Below, piece after piece: positions 6,299 through 7,179 of a stretch of DNA of 7,179 nt (the stretch's first letter is position 1; every line of letters starts with the position of its first letter). The notes under the pieces were generated by a model. The model searched no databases. It worked only from the letters and a program-made list of their open reading frames with translations, and had not been told where the DNA came from. The DNA comes from an uncultured Psychrobacillus sp. (GTDB lineage: Bacteria; Bacillota; Bacilli; Bacillales_A; Planococcaceae), in contig CAKQHO010000144.1 in assembly GCA_934234185.1 (NCBI GenBank), positions 1 through 7,179 on the forward strand, in the 5' to 3' direction. Position numbers and translations under genes: made by a program.

Positions 6299-6312
6299 AG
6301 TAAACGCTTTCA
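6299..6312 (-). promoter_or_regulatory. Catabolite-responsive element (cre), predicted CcpA operator
   Basis: On the minus strand TGAAAGCGTTTACT matches the cre consensus TGWAANCGNTNWCA at 13 of 14 positions, the last base being T instead of A. It sits just upstream of the AAAGGAGG site of the binding-protein gene and about 7-20 bases downstream of the predicted transcription start. That is a position from which CcpA commonly represses in Bacillus. It predicts shut-off of the operon when a preferred sugar is present. Confidence 0.7.
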
Positions 6313-6324
6313 TTTATGTGCTTG

Positions 6325-6330
6325 ATTATA
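6325..6330 (-). promoter_or_regulatory. Predicted -10 element of the binding-protein/CoA-transferase operon
   Basis: A perfect TATAAT reads on the minus strand (6330-6325), about 45 bases upstream of the ATG. Seventeen bases further up the sequence is TATTTT, a poor -35, and this region is the edge of the A/T palindrome at 6347-6372. A weak -35 would fit activator dependence. In such AT-rich DNA a chance -10 is possible. Confidence 0.45.
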
Positions 6331-6346
6331 ATTCTATGAATAAATA

Positions 6347-6372
6347 AAAAATATAAAATATTTTATATTTTT
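6347..6372. repeat. 26-bp perfect A/T palindrome upstream of the operon
   Basis: The half-site AAAAATATAAAAT (6347-6359) is followed directly by its exact reverse complement (6360-6372). It covers and extends upstream of the expected -35 position of the operon promoter. It could be the operator of a local regulator or simply very AT-rich, easily melted DNA. No regulator gene is visible in the window. Confidence 0.6.
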
Positions 6373-6403
6373 AGTTTTTCGTTAAAATTTTTAAAATATA
6401 AAT

Positions 6404-6434
6404 AAAAAAGCTATCACCTAAAATTAGTGATAGC
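6404..6434 (-). terminator. Second intrinsic terminator downstream of the 169-residue protein gene
   Basis: On the minus strand GCTATCAC (6434-6427) pairs with GTGATAGC (6417-6410) around a 9-nt loop and is followed by six T residues (6409-6404). It backs up the stronger terminator at 6465-6503 and isolates the downstream operon promoter from read-through. Confidence 0.75.
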
Positions 6435-6464
6435 CTTATATCTGTTTATTTCTATAGAAAAGGT

Positions 6465-6503
6465 AATAAAAAGACATCCAAAAGAAAAACTTTTCGGATG
6501 TCT
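6465..6503 (-). terminator. Intrinsic terminator of the 169-residue protein gene
   Basis: The left arm on the minus strand (6503-6490) pairs with 6484-6472 (AGACATCC...AAAG type, one bulged base), a stem of 13 bp with a 5-nt loop. A run of five T residues (6472-6468) overlaps the stem end. It starts eight bases after the TAA stop codon (6512). Confidence 0.85.
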
Positions 6504-6511
6504 CTTTCTTT

Positions 6512-7021
6512 TTATCTTTGTAACTCAGCTGGAGTTGCTTCTAACTGTAAATGCTTATAAAGGATAGTAGTGCCATCCTCTTGCTCAAAAGTCCCGTCGA
6601 ATTTATCAAACAATGTACCATCTATTACAGTTGCTGAATAGACTACTAGCTCTACATTCAAATATGGGAATTGCGCTAAGAGCTTCTGGAAGAATGCTTC
6701 TTCAAGACCCTTGAACTTCCATTCCTCTTTCATATCGTATGATTGGATTACCACGACAAAGCCTTCTAAATTTTCTAGTTCACAAAAATTTCCTAGACTA
6801 CTTACCGTTTTCGACAAACTTGACGATAGACTATAAGCATACCCATAAATATCCTCGTATGTACTTTTCCTTGGATCAAACAAGTAACTAGTGGCCTCTC
6901 CCACTACCACTGCTTCATCTAGTTCAGAAGTATAGACGGAACAAAGTGTGTTGGCTTTAAATATGGAGGTACCTTCCTCCATTGTAATATGAAAATCCAC
7001 ATATACATTTCGATCTTCCAT
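6512..7021 (-). CDS. Hypothetical 169-residue cytoplasmic protein
   Basis: I do not recognise this family. The start ATG 7021 has a GAGGG site (7033-7029) seven bases upstream, and the gene ends at TAA with two terminators beyond, so it looks like a complete monocistronic gene. The protein is acidic and has no signal peptide, no transmembrane segment and no cysteine cluster. Alternating hydrophobic stretches such as VYVDFHI (6-12), GFVVVIQSY (86-94) and VELVVYSATVIDG (122-134) suggest an alpha/beta fold, with a helical segment about 102-116 (KFKGLEEAFFQKLLA) before the VELVVYSA strand. Ordinary codon use and flanking signals support a real gene. Neither the terminator-separated operon downstream nor anything upstream suggests a function. 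Confidence 0.7.
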   Translation of the reverse strand: MEDRNVYVDFHITMEEGTSIFKANTLCSVYTSELDEAVVVGEATSYLFDPRKSTYEDIYGYAYSLSSSLSKTVSSLGNFCELENLEGFVVVIQSYDMKEEWKFKGLEEAFFQKLLAQFPYLNVELVVYSATVIDGTLFDKFDGTFEQEDGTTILYKHLQLEATPAELQR

Positions 7022-7179
7022 TATTTATCCCTCGCATCAGTATATTAGAATAAAATCCAAATATTATATTACTAATTCTATTATATTAGATAATTTGTAT
7101 TATAAAAAGTTAATTTAAAATATTTATTTGACAATAAATAACTAAATAACATAAAAATGCCCAACTACACCTCAAAAAT
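7022..7179. other. AT-rich upstream region, no gene seen
   Basis: This stretch leads into the 169-residue protein gene and probably contains its promoter. Several TATAAT-like hexamers read on the minus strand (for example 7104-7099), but none has a convincing -35 at the right spacing. On the plus strand TTGACA (7128-7133) is followed 16 bases later by CATAAA, a possible promoter pointing out of the window. Nothing here is firm. Confidence 0.3.

Noticed and set aside
6281..6313. Upstream ATG start (6313) for the substrate-binding protein
   Set aside because: It would place the cre-like site and the AAAGGAGG sequence inside the coding region and add 11 residues before a complete lipoprotein signal peptide.
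7128..7155. Plus-strand promoter TTGACA-16-CATAAA at the right edge
   Set aside because: The -10 matches at only four positions in very AT-rich DNA, and no gene start can be seen before the window ends.

Overview
The window looks like chromosome of a low-GC, endospore-forming Bacillota, most likely Bacillaceae or Planococcaceae/Caryophanaceae. The reasons are AT-rich DNA, AAAGGAG-type ribosome binding sites, a SleL/YaaH-type spore-cortex glucosaminidase, a SigE-like promoter and a CcpA cre-like operator. I cannot name the species.

Left part (1-1055): the 3' part of a NERD-HRDC protein gene enters from the left edge and ends in a clear intrinsic terminator. Immediately after it is a wrecked insertion-sequence remnant. 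It has an IS-like end (GGCTCTGTTAAAG) carrying a long hairpin, and a minus-strand fragment of an IS1595-family transposase that keeps only the N-terminal part. A SigE-like promoter sits at the far edge of this remnant and drives the next gene.

Centre left (1056-2468): a complete plus-strand gene for a 470-residue protein with three LysM domains and a GH18 catalytic domain. It belongs to the SleL/YaaH family, whose members hydrolyse spore cortex during germination.

Centre (2469-3370): about 860 bp between convergent genes hold no credible gene. Most of it is a complex repeat locus built on a strict 21-bp register. Blocks of GCAAGTA-headed 21-mers alternate with blocks of oppositely oriented TTAGTCAC-type 21-mers, and the whole arrangement is itself partly duplicated (about 260 bp repeated 546 bp apart). 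This is the most unusual part of the window. Its right end forms the last codons of the neighbouring crotonase gene.

Right part (3329-6372, minus strand): a compact, probably translationally coupled catabolic operon. It encodes a lipoprotein substrate-binding protein of the tripartite tricarboxylate transporter (TctC/Bug) family, a class III (CaiB/BaiF) CoA-transferase and an enoyl-CoA hydratase/isomerase (crotonase) family protein. The inferred scheme is capture of an organic acid outside the cell, activation to a CoA thioester, then crotonase chemistry on that thioester. A near-consensus cre site just downstream of the likely promoter suggests carbon catabolite repression, and a 26-bp perfect A/T palindrome lies at the -35 position. 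The TctA/TctB membrane subunits are not in the window, and the operon is interrupted at its 3' end by the repeat locus.

Right edge (6404-7179): a minus-strand gene for an unrecognised 169-residue cytoplasmic protein, followed by two tandem terminators that insulate it from the operon. Its AT-rich upstream region reaches the window edge.
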